NCBI RefSeq assembly: GCF_013359935.1 | Contig: NZ_JABMCB010000206.1 | Coordinates: forward strand, 1-64,000 | Reading direction: 5' to 3' | DNA length: 64,000 bases | From: Paenibacillus xylanilyticus | GTDB taxonomy: Bacteria > Bacillota > Bacilli > Paenibacillales > Paenibacillaceae | Part shown: positions 34,949 to 43,086 of the stretch, one piece after another | Numbering within the stretch: the stretch's first letter is position 1 | How the letters are laid out: every line of letters starts with the position of its first letter | Position numbers and translations under genes: made by a program | The notes under the pieces: generated by a model | Databases searched by the model: none | Told to the model about the DNA's origin: nothing | Seen by the model: the letters and a program-made list of their open reading frames with translations, nothing else

Positions 34949-35182
34949 ATGAAGTCAAAAAAAGTTAACTTAGTATTCTCAATACTATTCTTAATAGTAT
35001 TCTTACCTATTATGATCGCTTATTTTGTAATCTATATTAAATTGTTTATTGATACGAATCGGATTGATTCTAGCCCCCAAGCTGCAATAGAAGAATATCT
35101 AAACTATGAGACCGATGAATATAAGATCCTTAATCTGACTCTGAAAGAAGAAGAGTTTAGACAATGGATTTATGATCATTGA
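34949..35182 (+). CDS. Small membrane protein, perhaps truncated by recombination
   Basis: The 77-residue protein has a single N-terminal membrane segment (NLVFSILFLIVFLPIMIAYF and following) and an acidic tail (EEYLNYETDEYKILNLTLK). It starts after GAGGTGG. At its 3' end the frame runs into sequence homologous to the gene at 39948-40286, so the original C-terminus seems to have been replaced near 35165. Confidence 0.55.
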   Translation: MKSKKVNLVFSILFLIVFLPIMIAYFVIYIKLFIDTNRIDSSPQAAIEEYLNYETDEYKILNLTLKEEEFRQWIYDH

Positions 35183-35390
35183 TGAAACTATAGGTGGATA
35201 TATGAATAAAGTATTACCGAGTAATGATGGGGTAGATCTTCATCGATATTTACCAATAGTGATTGCTGTGTTAATTCACCAGTTCTTCATTTGAAAAAAC
35301 AAAGAGATCTTCTTTAAAAAGTCTTATTCAGTAGTCTTTATATTTTCATAGCAGTACTAAACTTTATTTATCTCTTATCAATTTATTGAT
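35165..35390 (+). pseudogene. Decayed copy of the gene at 39948-40286
   Basis: From 35172 the frame reads MIIDETIGGYMNKVLPSNDG, DLHRYLPIVIAVLI, then a stop at 35292. This is clearly related to GCMLIDETIGGTINKVLPSS and DLHLYLPVVIIVLI in the intact gene near 40 kb. The upstream half of that gene is missing. Weaker similarity continues to about 35390 with frame changes. Both copies are followed by the hairpin repeat, pointing to duplication of the gene with its 3' repeat. Confidence 0.7.
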
Positions 35391-35419
35391 GGTTCAATTT
35401 CCGATTGATGTATTAATTG

Positions 35420-35512
35420 TTCATTAAGCTAATGGGAAACGTTAACTCAATACAATTAAGGAAGCAGCTGACCAATATGACCGGCTGCTTTATTCAACTA
35501 ACGGACAGGTTA
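35420..35512. repeat. Dispersed hairpin repeat, copy R3
   Basis: This copy has the full layout: TTCATTAAGCTAATGGGAAACG, a spacer, GCAGCTGACC...CGGCTGC (hairpin with interior mismatches), and TTATTCAACTAACGGACAGG at the end. It follows the decayed gene, mirroring the placement of copy R4 after the intact paralogue. Confidence 0.75.
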
Positions 35513-35541
35513 CATTATTGTACATAAGCAAAAATATATAC

Positions 35542-35571
35542 TTGACTCTAAAGTACTATAGTGGGTATTAT
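35542..35571 (+). promoter_or_regulatory. Promoter of the attenuator leader
   Basis: TTGACT (35542-35547) and TATTAT (35566-35571) are separated by 18 bases, close to the sigma-A consensus. Transcription would start near 35578, just before the leader peptide frame. Confidence 0.6.
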
Positions 35572-35602
35572 TTCCATATGTTGATGAATAGGAGAATAGA
35601 CG

Positions 35603-35650
35603 ATGTTAATTTTAGAATTCAAACAATCTCACCATCATGGAAAGCGTTAA
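35603..35650 (+). CDS. Putative 15-residue leader peptide
   Basis: The frame MLILEFKQSHHHGKR begins at ATG 35603 with GGAG (35591-35594) 8 bases upstream, and ends TAA at 35648. It sits between a promoter and an attenuator-like hairpin set, and its last codons (CGT TAA) form part of the first hairpin arm (35643-35650). A ribosome held on the leader would cover that arm. The three adjacent His codons may be relevant to stalling. Confidence 0.55.
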   Translation: MLILEFKQSHHHGKR

Positions 35651-35746
35651 TTCATTCCTAAAAAAATTTGGGATGGGTTAACGCTATTCGCGCTTCCCAT
35701 CCTGCGATATATGAACGCGCAGGACTTAGGTCTAGCGCGTTTTTTA
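35643..35746 (+). promoter_or_regulatory. Transcription attenuator with competing hairpins and terminator
   Basis: AGCGTTAA (35643-35650) pairs with TTAACGCT (35678-35685). GGATGGG (35671-35677) lies inside that hairpin's loop and can pair instead with CCCATCC (35696-35702). A terminator follows: ACGCGC (35715-35720) and GCGCGT (35735-35740) with T6 after it. Together with the leader peptide this looks like ribosome-mediated or antibiotic-inducible attenuation of the NUDIX gene at 35778. Confidence 0.55.
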
Positions 35747-35777
35747 TTTTTGTTACAAAAGAAATGGAGGAGTAAAA

Positions 35778-36248
35778 ATGGCAATCATGACAGATTCAAG
35801 AGGTAACATTTTTTTGGATTTTATTCGTATCGAGTATGATAAGGTCATTACAAGCACACTGGATGCTCCGCTAACACATGCTCTAATTGTCGTGAAATGC
35901 CAAGAAAAGTACCTATTTATGCATAATAAATGGAGAAACAACTGGGAACTTCCAGGAGGGATTATTGAAGCTGGAGAGAATGCTCAACAATGTGTAATTA
36001 GAGAATTGTTTGAAGAAACCAATCAAAATATTAACACGGCTGAATTCAAAGGGCTAATGAAGTTTAGACTCCAGCCAAGTTTTCATGGACCTGAACGGAC
36101 AGAGTATGGAGCTCTGTTCAAGGGTGAACTGTACCAACTTGATGATTTTATTGAAAATAATGAGTCTTCTTCAATTATCCTTTGGGATGGTAAATCAGAG
36201 ATTGGCGATATCGCAGAAATAGATAGGAAGTTAATTGAATTCGTGTGA
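35778..36248 (+). CDS. NUDIX hydrolase behind an attenuator
   Basis: The 156-residue protein has the NUDIX box LPGGIIEAGENAQQCVIREL (continuing FEETNQN) near residues 57-80. The box's last Gly is Asn (EETN in place of EETG), a tolerated change. The substrate could be a modified nucleotide. ATGGAGGAG ends 5 bases before the ATG. Its expression appears to be governed by a leader peptide and terminator upstream, unusual for this family. Confidence 0.8.
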   Translation: MAIMTDSRGNIFLDFIRIEYDKVITSTLDAPLTHALIVVKCQEKYLFMHNKWRNNWELPGGIIEAGENAQQCVIRELFEETNQNINTAEFKGLMKFRLQPSFHGPERTEYGALFKGELYQLDDFIENNESSSIILWDGKSEIGDIAEIDRKLIEFV

Positions 36249-36334
36249 TCTGTGTCGTTTAGCAAATGGTTCGGCATCAGTTTCTGTGGATATTAGCAAT
36301 AAGGCCCAATTGATTGATATAGGGAGTGAAAGTT

Positions 36335-36988
36335 ATGTTTCCAGCATTAAGTCCAATAACAAAAGAATATCAAGGTAGATTATTTGTTTTTGAGGGTGTC
36401 GATGGCTCTGGAAAGACCACAATGATTGAGATGCTTGCAGGTAAGTTTCGAAACGAAGGTAGAGAAGTTCTCATAACTATGCAGCCAACGCCAGAAATGA
36501 GGCAGCTGCATATTTTTAAAACTTTTATTTATAAACCGGACAAACGACATCTTGTCGACTATAATGCGCTGCAGATGTATATGATAGCAGATCGTATTCA
36601 ACATTATAAAGAAGTCATAGAGCCTGCTCTCCGTAAAGGGGGTTATGTCATTAGTGATCGTTATATTTTTACGATGCTTGCAACAATGGTAGCACGTGGA
36701 AATTCGCCAGAACCATGGTTAAATGAGATACTTCCATCCATCCGTCAACCCCATGCTTCATTTCTTATGGATGTTGATTTAGAAACTAGTATAGCGCGGA
36801 TAAAACAACGTAAAAGCTTTGAAGATTCCTACGTTGAGCGCGAACACTTGGAGAAGAGTTTGACCAGCTATCGGAGGGTAGGCGAGTGTTACAATATGCA
36901 TGTGATTTCTTCAGCAGATTTAGGAATTGAGGATGCATTTTCTAAAATAGCTTCTATTGTAGATCAGCTAGAGGTGATTAACTATTGA
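36335..36988 (+). CDS. Thymidylate-kinase-like P-loop kinase
   Basis: The protein (217 aa) has VFEGVDGSGKTTM (P-loop, near residue 13), DRYIFTMLATMVARG (DR-Y/H motif) and IKQRKSFEDSYVER (lid Arg/Lys region), the features of dTMP kinase. Family members phosphorylate dTMP to dTDP. It may be a paralogue, because the usual tmk sits with DNA-replication genes. The start at ATG 36335 has GGGAG 8 bases upstream. Confidence 0.75.
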   Translation: MFPALSPITKEYQGRLFVFEGVDGSGKTTMIEMLAGKFRNEGREVLITMQPTPEMRQLHIFKTFIYKPDKRHLVDYNALQMYMIADRIQHYKEVIEPALRKGGYVISDRYIFTMLATMVARGNSPEPWLNEILPSIRQPHASFLMDVDLETSIARIKQRKSFEDSYVEREHLEKSLTSYRRVGECYNMHVISSADLGIEDAFSKIASIVDQLEVINY

Positions 36989-37021
36989 TCGCCTGAGGGA
37001 AAGCTACATTCCTTCACATAA

Positions 37022-37094
37022 AAAGGCCCTTTAACCCATTTTCTTTTTCTTGATTTCACCTTGCAAGAAAAGCGAACATGGATACAGGGCCTTT
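37022..37094. terminator. Large hairpin terminator between convergent genes
   Basis: AAAGGCCCT (37022-37030) pairs with AGGGCCTTT (37086-37094), and an inner CTTTTTCTTG/CAAGAAAAG adds a second stem. It separates the kinase gene (plus) from the MerR gene (minus). Confidence 0.65.
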
Positions 37095-37166
37095 ATGTTT
37101 GTCAGATGACATCATCACAGAATACGTAATTTGGTACATTTGGATCGCTGGCGTTGCTATAAGAGC

Positions 37167-37586
37167 TTATTTTTCTACGGGGTCACAGGCTGAACTGTTT
37201 AAGTCCGGATTTACAAGGAACTCGTTATAATTGTTAATTTTGTAATCAATAATCCTTTGTGTCTCCAGTAATCGGTCAATTTCATCCTGAATTTTATTCT
37301 TATGTTCGATCAGAATGGAGACTCTCTGAGGGATTGAGGATGTTCCCATTTCGTAAAGCTTTTGGAAATGCTTCATTTCGTTTATTGTCATTCCGGTTGA
37401 TTTGAGCCTTCGTAAAAAGACCATGCCTATTAATTGATGTTTACTATACCTTCTGTGTCCGTTTGCTTCACGATCGGCATACGGAAGCAAGCCGATTTTC
37501 TCATAATAGCGGATGGTATCTTCTGACAGACCCGTGAATTCAGCGGCCTGTTTAATTGAGCTTGCGTTTTCGGGAATGTCGATCAC
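37167..37586 (-). CDS. MerR family transcriptional regulator
   Basis: The 139-residue protein has the MerR winged helix SIKQAAEFTGLSEDTIRYYE and IGLLPYADREANGHRRYSK, then a coiled dimerisation helix. Only one Cys (near residue 134) lies in the C-terminal effector part, so heavy-metal sensing is unlikely; the AdhR/NmlR-like aldehyde group is closer. Its GTG start follows AGGAGGTG. It lies 21 bases after the SDR gene in the same direction, so it probably autoregulates the SDR-MerR operon through the operator at 38380-38410. Confidence 0.8.
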   Translation of the reverse strand: MIDIPENASSIKQAAEFTGLSEDTIRYYEKIGLLPYADREANGHRRYSKHQLIGMVFLRRLKSTGMTINEMKHFQKLYEMGTSSIPQRVSILIEHKNKIQDEIDRLLETQRIIDYKINNYNEFLVNPDLNSSACDPVEK

Positions 37587-37607
37587 TTTGCTGCACCTCC
37601 TGGTCTA

Positions 37608-38339
37608 TTACCACGGTATCACTCCGTTTTCATCAAAGAAACCACCAGTCGGACCATTATTGAGAAGTGTGGCGAGTTTCACGACAATAGAAGCTCCCTG
37701 TTCAACGGTACGATAACCCGTATGCCCATTCAAATCCGTAGCAGTGAACCCTGGATCAGCTGAATTTATCTTGATCGGCGTATCTTTTAATTCTTTGGCA
37801 AGCAAGACAGTCAGTGCATTGACAGCCGTTTTCGAACTCATGTAGGCGAGCAAATTTACTCCATATTTTTCGGCATCGGATTCCGGGTCATTATTTAAGG
37901 TCAAGGAAGACAATCCACTTGAAAGGTTTACAATTCTGCCAGCAGGCGATTTTTTAATCAAAGGAAGCATAGCCTTAGTGACAGAGAACATGCCGAAAAC
38001 ATTTGTCTCATAAGTATTTCTTAGAACGGCCAATTCCAGTTGACTCGGAGGAAGACCCCTATCCAAGCTCACGCCAGCGTTATTAATCAGAACATCAAGC
38101 GCTCCATACTGATTTTCAATTCGATTAGCAGCAGATTGAATTGTATCCAGGTCTGTAACGTCAAGCGTTATTGCCTCAGCATTTATGTTCTCATTCTTCA
38201 GCGAAGCAGCCGCTTCCAGCCCTTTGGATTGATCCCTTGAACCAATTAAAATTATGAATCCCATCTTGCCCAATTGTCTGGCACTCTCGAACCCGATACC
38301 TTTATTTCCACCCGTTATCAAAACAGTCTTTTGGTTCAT
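37608..38339 (-). CDS. Short-chain dehydrogenase/reductase
   Basis: The 243-residue protein has the NAD(P)-binding TGGNKGIG motif (near residue 9), LDVLINNAG, NLSSGL with the catalytic Ser, and YMSSK (Y-x3-K) near residue 168. It should reduce a carbonyl or oxidise an alcohol with NAD(P)H. AAGGAGA precedes the ATG by 7 bases. Linkage to a MerR gene of the aldehyde/redox type suggests a reactive-carbonyl detoxifying role, which is inference. Confidence 0.85.
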   Translation of the reverse strand: MNQKTVLITGGNKGIGFESARQLGKMGFIILIGSRDQSKGLEAAASLKNENINAEAITLDVTDLDTIQSAANRIENQYGALDVLINNAGVSLDRGLPPSQLELAVLRNTYETNVFGMFSVTKAMLPLIKKSPAGRIVNLSSGLSSLTLNNDPESDAEKYGVNLLAYMSSKTAVNALTVLLAKELKDTPIKINSADPGFTATDLNGHTGYRTVEQGASIVVKLATLLNNGPTGGFFDENGVIPW

Positions 38340-38379
38340 GATTAAGTCTCCTTGAGGTAAAATTTACTTGCTGAAGATC

Positions 38380-38410
38380 ACGATACATCTTGGAGTACAC
38401 TCCAAGTCAA
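38380..38410 (-). promoter_or_regulatory. MerR-type promoter with 19-bp spacer and palindrome
   Basis: On the minus strand TTGACT (38410-38405) and TATCGT (38385-38380) are 19 bases apart, and the spacer carries the palindrome CTTGGAGTGTACTCCAAG (38406-38389). Long spacers with a central palindrome are the hallmark of MerR-activated promoters. It drives the SDR-MerR operon. Confidence 0.8.
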
Positions 38411-38476
38411 GAGCAAAATTTTAGACCGACGGATAGGAGTAAGTATGTATTTTGGCAACTGATCAGTCTAATGACA

Positions 38477-39025
38477 TTAATCAATGGTATAGATGTCCCA
38501 ATCTCCTTGTTCATTCTGCCGGATCGCATACATCATTTTTACTTCTTCAACCGAATTGGTTGTTGTATCCAGACGTTCACCAAGAACCGTAATATGCACC
38601 TGTTTTTTAATAGACGCACTTTTCTCAATGCTTTCAATGCTTGAAAACGTATATTGGAACTGCTCACCATAATAAAAATCCATGGCATCGGCCAGTTGAT
38701 CATCGACAAAACCGGATCGGTACAGTTTGTGATCATGCTGCACGAGAGCGGTCAGGTTTTTTTCGAGTACATCCAGCGCGGGGCGCTCGTTTTCGTTCAA
38801 CGGATTTTTAGCTGATTCTAAGTCAATTGCCAATTCAGCTTTAAAACTGGTATTCGACGATGGTTTGGCACTCGTATCTTGCGAATTTGTTGTATCGGTA
38901 GCTTCATTCTGAGTCGGTATATTTGTCGATGTGCTTGGTTTATCTTTTGGCAGACTTTCTCCACTACATGCCATCAAAAAAATTAGAGAGACTAATAGTG
39001 TAGTCATTACAAATGTTTTTATCAC
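38477..39025 (-). CDS. Lipoprotein of unknown function
   Basis: The 182-residue protein begins with a hydrophobic signal (VMTTLLVSLIFLMAC), ending with a lipobox (L-M-A-C, Cys at residue 20). A Ser/Thr/Asn-rich linker of about 40 residues follows, then a globular C-terminus (QVHITVLGERLDTTTNSVEE). It is expected to be anchored to the outer face of the plasma membrane. The GTG start has AAAGGTGGG 5-8 bases upstream. No known family was recognised. Confidence 0.75.
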   Translation of the reverse strand: MIKTFVMTTLLVSLIFLMACSGESLPKDKPSTSTNIPTQNEATDTTNSQDTSAKPSSNTSFKAELAIDLESAKNPLNENERPALDVLEKNLTALVQHDHKLYRSGFVDDQLADAMDFYYGEQFQYTFSSIESIEKSASIKKQVHITVLGERLDTTTNSVEEVKMMYAIRQNEQGDWDIYTID

Positions 39026-39376
39026 TATATCCCACCTTTTTAAATATTTATAGATTAGACGCTAGGAAGTATGAAAGAGTTACATTAATAAATGTTACAC
39101 CTGTGGACAGTACAATGGGGATCAAGACCAAGTTCTCCCGTTCACCGTGATGATGCTGTATCATTACGGGACCTCCAGAATTTTGAAGGGAAAATGGGTT
39201 TGGATATGGAAGTAAACGAAAGTACAATTGAATAAAATCACATGGTGATTACTACGATTTCGTTACTCCGCTCTCATTCGGTGTTGTTACAATAGGTGGA
39301 AGGTCTATCCAGCTAGGTGAAGGATAGCTTCTTAAGAAAACATAAGAGAACAAAAAATCGACTTGAGGTGGTAATG

Positions 39377-39880
39377 ATGACTAGCATAAAGGAAGTTCTA
39401 CTCGATCAATTGGCTGCTTGTCATGATGATGAAAGTTGGTTTAAATCGTCTAAAACCATTTTAGATGATATATCAGTTGCGGAGGCAACTTGGAAACCTG
39501 AGGGTAATTCACATTCCATCTGGGAGATCGCGAATCATCTTATATACTGGAATGAGATGTGGCTAACACGTTTTAGGAACGAAGACATATTTGAGATTAG
39601 TATTATAAATAATGAAGAAACTTTTGAAATGGATCGCCTGAAGCTGGATGAAGAAAATTGGCGTAAAACCATTCGACGGTTGAGTAATGGCTTTTCCGAA
39701 TGGCGTGACAGCATTACTAATTGTGAGATATCAAAACTGGAAGGAAGAATACCTTCCTACTTCAATGCTCAGTGGTGGAATGTTGTTTCAAATTTGTGTA
39801 TCCATAATGCACATCATATTGGACAAATGATCTTTTTGAAAAAGCTAGTAAGGCTAAACGAGACGGACGTACTTGGGTAA
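39377..39880 (+). CDS. DinB family protein
   Basis: The protein (167 aa) has the DinB/YfiT four-helix layout with metal-ligand candidates: IANHLIYWNEMWL near residue 52 and CIHNAHHIGQMIFLKK near the C-terminus. DinB-like proteins bind a divalent metal and often act as thiol transferases or in stress responses. ATG 39377 is chosen because GAGGTGG is properly spaced; a longer frame starts at 39317. Confidence 0.8.
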   Translation: MTSIKEVLLDQLAACHDDESWFKSSKTILDDISVAEATWKPEGNSHSIWEIANHLIYWNEMWLTRFRNEDIFEISIINNEETFEMDRLKLDEENWRKTIRRLSNGFSEWRDSITNCEISKLEGRIPSYFNAQWWNVVSNLCIHNAHHIGQMIFLKKLVRLNETDVLG

Positions 39881-39884
39881 CCTA

Positions 39885-39911
39885 TTCAACTAATTTGAAA
39901 CGTTAGTTGAA
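39885..39911 (+). repeat. Palindrome derived from the repeat motif
   Basis: TTCAACTAA (39885-39893) and TTAGTTGAA (39903-39911) form a perfect nine-base inverted repeat directly after the DinB gene. It uses the same TTCAACTAA half-motif as the dispersed repeat. No T run follows, so its role as a terminator is doubtful. Confidence 0.5.
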
Positions 39912-39947
39912 CTACAGTTAAAAAATTGAGGAGGCAACAATTATATT

Positions 39948-40286
39948 ATGGCCGATGACCTATACCGAAAACTTGTTCCTTTCTTCCTGAAGAAAGATCT
40001 GGTCCAGGTAGCAGCTCAGTTTTTTATTTCAGGGATAATCGGAGTTATCTATGGATGTATGTTAATTGACGAAACTATAGGTGGAACTATTAACAAAGTT
40101 TTGCCGAGTAGTGATGGTCCGGATCTTCACCTATATTTGCCCGTTGTGATTATTGTGTTAATCTACACATATTTCATTCAAAAAAAAGAAAGAATTTTCC
40201 TAGAAAAAATCTCATTCAGTTGTCTTCATATTATCATTGCAATAATAAGCTGTTTTTCCTCTTGTGTAGTTCTACTTTTAATTTAA
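39948..40286 (+). CDS. Small two-to-three-helix membrane protein, intact paralogue
   Basis: The 112-residue protein has hydrophobic segments near residues 23-40, 62-80 and 92-111, and a conserved middle (IDETIGGTINKVLPSSDGPD). No known family is recognised. A GAGGAGG site lies 12 bases before the ATG, slightly far. A decayed copy of the same gene is at 35165-35390, and both are followed by the hairpin repeat. Confidence 0.6.
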   Translation: MADDLYRKLVPFFLKKDLVQVAAQFFISGIIGVIYGCMLIDETIGGTINKVLPSSDGPDLHLYLPVVIIVLIYTYFIQKKERIFLEKISFSCLHIIIAIISCFSSCVVLLLI

Positions 40287-40297
40287 TTCTAATTGGT

Positions 40298-40446
40298 GTT
40301 GCGCTAACAGGAAACGATAGCGCTCAATACAACTAAGCAAGCAGCTGACCAAATGAACTGCACCCCAATTGTTAGACAGTGTCTAGCCAAATGGAGGTGC
40401 AGTTCATTTTTGATCGGCTGCTTTTGTTCAACTAATGGGAACGTAA
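40298..40446. repeat. Dispersed hairpin repeat, copy R4, interrupted by a 53-bp element
   Basis: The outer parts follow the repeat layout (GCGCTAACAGGAAACGATAG, GCAGCTGACC...GATCGGCTGC, TTCAACTAATGGGAACG), but between the hairpin arms lies the 53-bp inverted-repeat element at 40354-40406. Removing it would restore the normal hairpin, so the insertion postdates the repeat. Confidence 0.75.
40354..40406. mobile_element. 53-bp inverted-repeat element resembling IS3-family ends
   Basis: The element has perfect 11-base inverted ends (TGAACTGCACC ... GGTGCAGTTCA) and contains CAATTGTTAGACAGTGTCT, which I associate with the left end of IS3/IS150-group elements. It has no coding capacity. It could be a tiny non-autonomous derivative or a scar left after IS loss. 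No clear target duplication is visible. Confidence 0.55.
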
Positions 40447-40491
40447 CTTTCAATTTCAAATTATAGTAAAGTGGAACTTTTAAACTGCTAG

Positions 40492-40517
40492 AACTACACT
40501 CTTGAGGGAGTGTAGTT
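40492..40517 (+). other. Hairpin upstream of secA2
   Basis: AACTACACTC and GAGTGTAGTT form a 10-bp perfect stem about 135 bases before the secA2 start. It has no T run. It may be a terminator remnant or a leader element in the secA2 5' region. Confidence 0.35.
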
Positions 40518-40650
40518 TGGATATTCGAGGATATGGGACTACGTTTTATTCGATATTTTGAGATAATACGGAAACTTCCTCTAAGTAAATGCGTATGTAA
40601 ACCCATATCCAGGAAATAGAAAACTTGGGTATACCGAGGAGGATAAACCA

Positions 40651-42936
40651 ATGAATTTAATCGTCAAGTGGATGCGAGAATTCAAAGACCGTGATACCCG
40701 GCAGCAGTTGAAAGGCTATCGAGACAAAGTGGAACTCATCAGGAAGCGGAATTTGGAAGCTTGGGGCGATCAGCAGCTTCAAGAGGAATCTCTCCGCCTT
40801 AAAGAAAAAGCAAAGTGGGGCACGCCTTTAGATGAGCTTCTTGTCGATGCCTATGCGTTAGTCTGCGAGGTAGCGAAGAGAAAGCTCGGTTTACAGCCCT
40901 ATGATGTGCAGATCATGGCTGCTATCGCTCTGCATGAGAGATTTTTGATCGAGCAGCATACTGGTGAAGGGAAAACACTCTCTGCTGTTATGCCTGCATA
41001 TCTAAATGCGCTGACTGGCCAAGGCGTTCATGTGCTAACGTTTAACGATTATTTGGCAAATCGAGATGCCGAGTGGATGGGCCCGATCTATCGTTTTCTC
41101 GGGTTAAGCGTAAACTCGGTTCAAGCGGGCATGAGCCTGTACGAGAAAAAGGAAGCTTACGCCAAAGATATAACTTATGTGACGGCTAAAGAAGCGGGAT
41201 TTGATTATTTACGCGACACGATCACATTAAATGAAGCTGATATGGTGCATCGCCCGTTCCACTACGTTATTGTCGATGAAGCGGATTCACTGCTCCTCGA
41301 CGAAGCGCGGGTGCCGCTAGTCATCAGCGGAGAGTCGAGCGCCTCCAAGAGCGACGATATTCGTTTCGCAGAAGTGGCTCGGCAGCTCAAACAAGCAGAG
41401 CATTACGAATTCGACGAGTTCCAGCGGAACGTGTACTTGAATGAAGCAGGGGCTGCGAAGGTGGAATTGCTGCTCGGATGCGGTAATCTGTACGACAGCC
41501 AAAATAGTCAGATGCTAACATCAGTAAATTGTGCGCTGCATGTGGAAACGTTACTTAAAGAAGATGTTGATTACATCGTACGGGACGGTGTAATCGAGTT
41601 AATTGATGAATATACCGGCCGTGTGGCGGAGAACAGGTATTTGCCGGACGGGCTGCAAGCCGCGCTTGTGGCCAAAGAAGGACTGCAGTGGACGGCAGGC
41701 GGGAAAATTCTCGGGACGATCACCATTCAACACTTCATTAGCCTGTATCCGGGAATTTGCGGAATGACGGCTACGGCGCAAGCTTCAACAATGGAATTCG
41801 AACATATCTATGCGCTGCGAGTCGTGCAAATTCCGCCGAACCAGCCAAATATACGGATTGATCACCCGCACCGGATTTATACCCATAAAGAAGCCAAACT
41901 GAAGGCGCTTGTACAAGAAATTTCGTCTGTCCATGCAACGGGACGTCCGATTCTCATCGGGACGTCTAGCGTCGAGGAGTCTGACAAGCTGGCGGAGGCG
42001 CTGGCGAACGCTAACGTACATTGCCATGTTCTGAATGCAAAAAATGACGCAAAAGAAGCCGAAATCATCGCTAAAGCAGGAGAAATCGGCGCCGTAACGG
42101 TGTCTACCAATATGGCAGGACGCGGCGTAGACATTCGGCTCGGCGGCTGCAATCCTGAGCAGGCAGAAGTTGTCGCCAAGCTGGGAGGATTATACGTGGT
42201 GGGTACATATGTGAACGAAAGCCTGCGGATTGATGAACAGTTACGTGGCCGTTCCGGCCGCCAGGGCGACCCTGGAGCTTCCGTATTTTTCCTCAGCTTG
42301 GAAGACGAGTTGATGCTTCAGTTCGGTATCCATAAAGTGGTTCGCGCTCCTAAGCAGGATGAGGCTCTCGAGGATTCGGTGCTCCGCAGTAAAATCGAGC
42401 ATATTCAGCGCATTATTATGGGCCAAAACTTCGATATCCACCAGGAACTAAACGGTTATTCGGATATGGTGGAGGACCAGAGGCGAATTCTATATGCGGA
42501 GCGGCTCCGAGTTTTGAAAGGCGAGCAGCGGATGAGCCCTTCGGAGCAGCGGGTACGGCTTTTTTATATCGACGAGTTCTGGGCTGAACATTTGGCATAC
42601 GTTTCTTACCTTCGCGAAAGCATCCACTTGGAGAGCATTGCCAGCCGCAATCCAATTGACGAATTCCATACAAAAATCTCCCAAGCCTACGAGCAAATTC
42701 CGGCTAAAATCAAAAAGAAGTCTACGAATATGCTTGAAAGGCTTGGGGGTACAAATGATCCAGCGGAGTGGGAAAAGTTCGGTCTGAAAAGCCCTATTTC
42801 CACCCGGACCTATATTATCAACGACCAGTATAGCGAGAATAATCGTAGCTCATGGACAGGAATGACCGTATTGGCTTTTTGGGGCCGCGAGATGTTAAGG
42901 TTGGCACTGTGGCCGGTATATAAGCTGTCTAAATAG
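40651..42936 (+). CDS. secA2: Accessory preprotein translocase ATPase SecA2
   Basis: The 761-residue protein has SecA's nucleotide motifs: HTGEGKT (Walker A, near residue 103), VIVDEADSLLLDEA (DEAD box), ATNMAGRG-like STNMAGRGVDIRLGG and LRGRSGRQGDPG. It is shorter than housekeeping SecA (about 840 aa) and lacks the C-terminal Cys-rich zinc region, as expected for accessory SecA2 proteins of Bacillales. SecA2 powers export of a small set of envelope proteins. GAGGAGGA precedes the ATG. No SecY2 gene lies nearby, so it probably uses the main SecYEG channel. Confidence 0.88.
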   Translation: MNLIVKWMREFKDRDTRQQLKGYRDKVELIRKRNLEAWGDQQLQEESLRLKEKAKWGTPLDELLVDAYALVCEVAKRKLGLQPYDVQIMAAIALHERFLIEQHTGEGKTLSAVMPAYLNALTGQGVHVLTFNDYLANRDAEWMGPIYRFLGLSVNSVQAGMSLYEKKEAYAKDITYVTAKEAGFDYLRDTITLNEADMVHRPFHYVIVDEADSLLLDEARVPLVISGESSASKSDDIRFAEVARQLKQAEHYEFDEFQRNVYLNEAGAAKVELLLGCGNLYDSQNSQMLTSVNCALHVETLLKEDVDYIVRDGVIELIDEYTGRVAENRYLPDGLQAALVAKEGLQWTAGGKILGTITIQHFISLYPGICGMTATAQASTMEFEHIYALRVVQIPPNQPNIRIDHPHRIYTHKEAKLKALVQEISSVHATGRPILIGTSSVEESDKLAEALANANVHCHVLNAKNDAKEAEIIAKAGEIGAVTVSTNMAGRGVDIRLGGCNPEQAEVVAKLGGLYVVGTYVNESLRIDEQLRGRSGRQGDPGASVFFLSLEDELMLQFGIHKVVRAPKQDEALEDSVLRSKIEHIQRIIMGQNFDIHQELNGYSDMVEDQRRILYAERLRVLKGEQRMSPSEQRVRLFYIDEFWAEHLAYVSYLRESIHLESIASRNPIDEFHTKISQAYEQIPAKIKKKSTNMLERLGGTNDPAEWEKFGLKSPISTRTYIINDQYSENNRSSWTGMTVLAFWGREMLRLALWPVYKLSK

Positions 42937-43086
42937 TGATGCTGAGTAGATTTTAAGGATAATCGGGTAAAACAGATCCTCTTTAGAGATCGAACAAATA
43001 GTATAGAAATCTTTGGAGAATAGTATCGTTAGGAGATGAGATTGACACTGTGACACTTATTTTATTATATTGCTGAAAGCCATGGG

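Noticed and set aside
39100..39235. Plus-strand 40-codon frame before the DinB gene (SSPVHRDDAVSLRDLQNFEG)
   Set aside because: No start codon or ribosome site and no family; possible remnant only.
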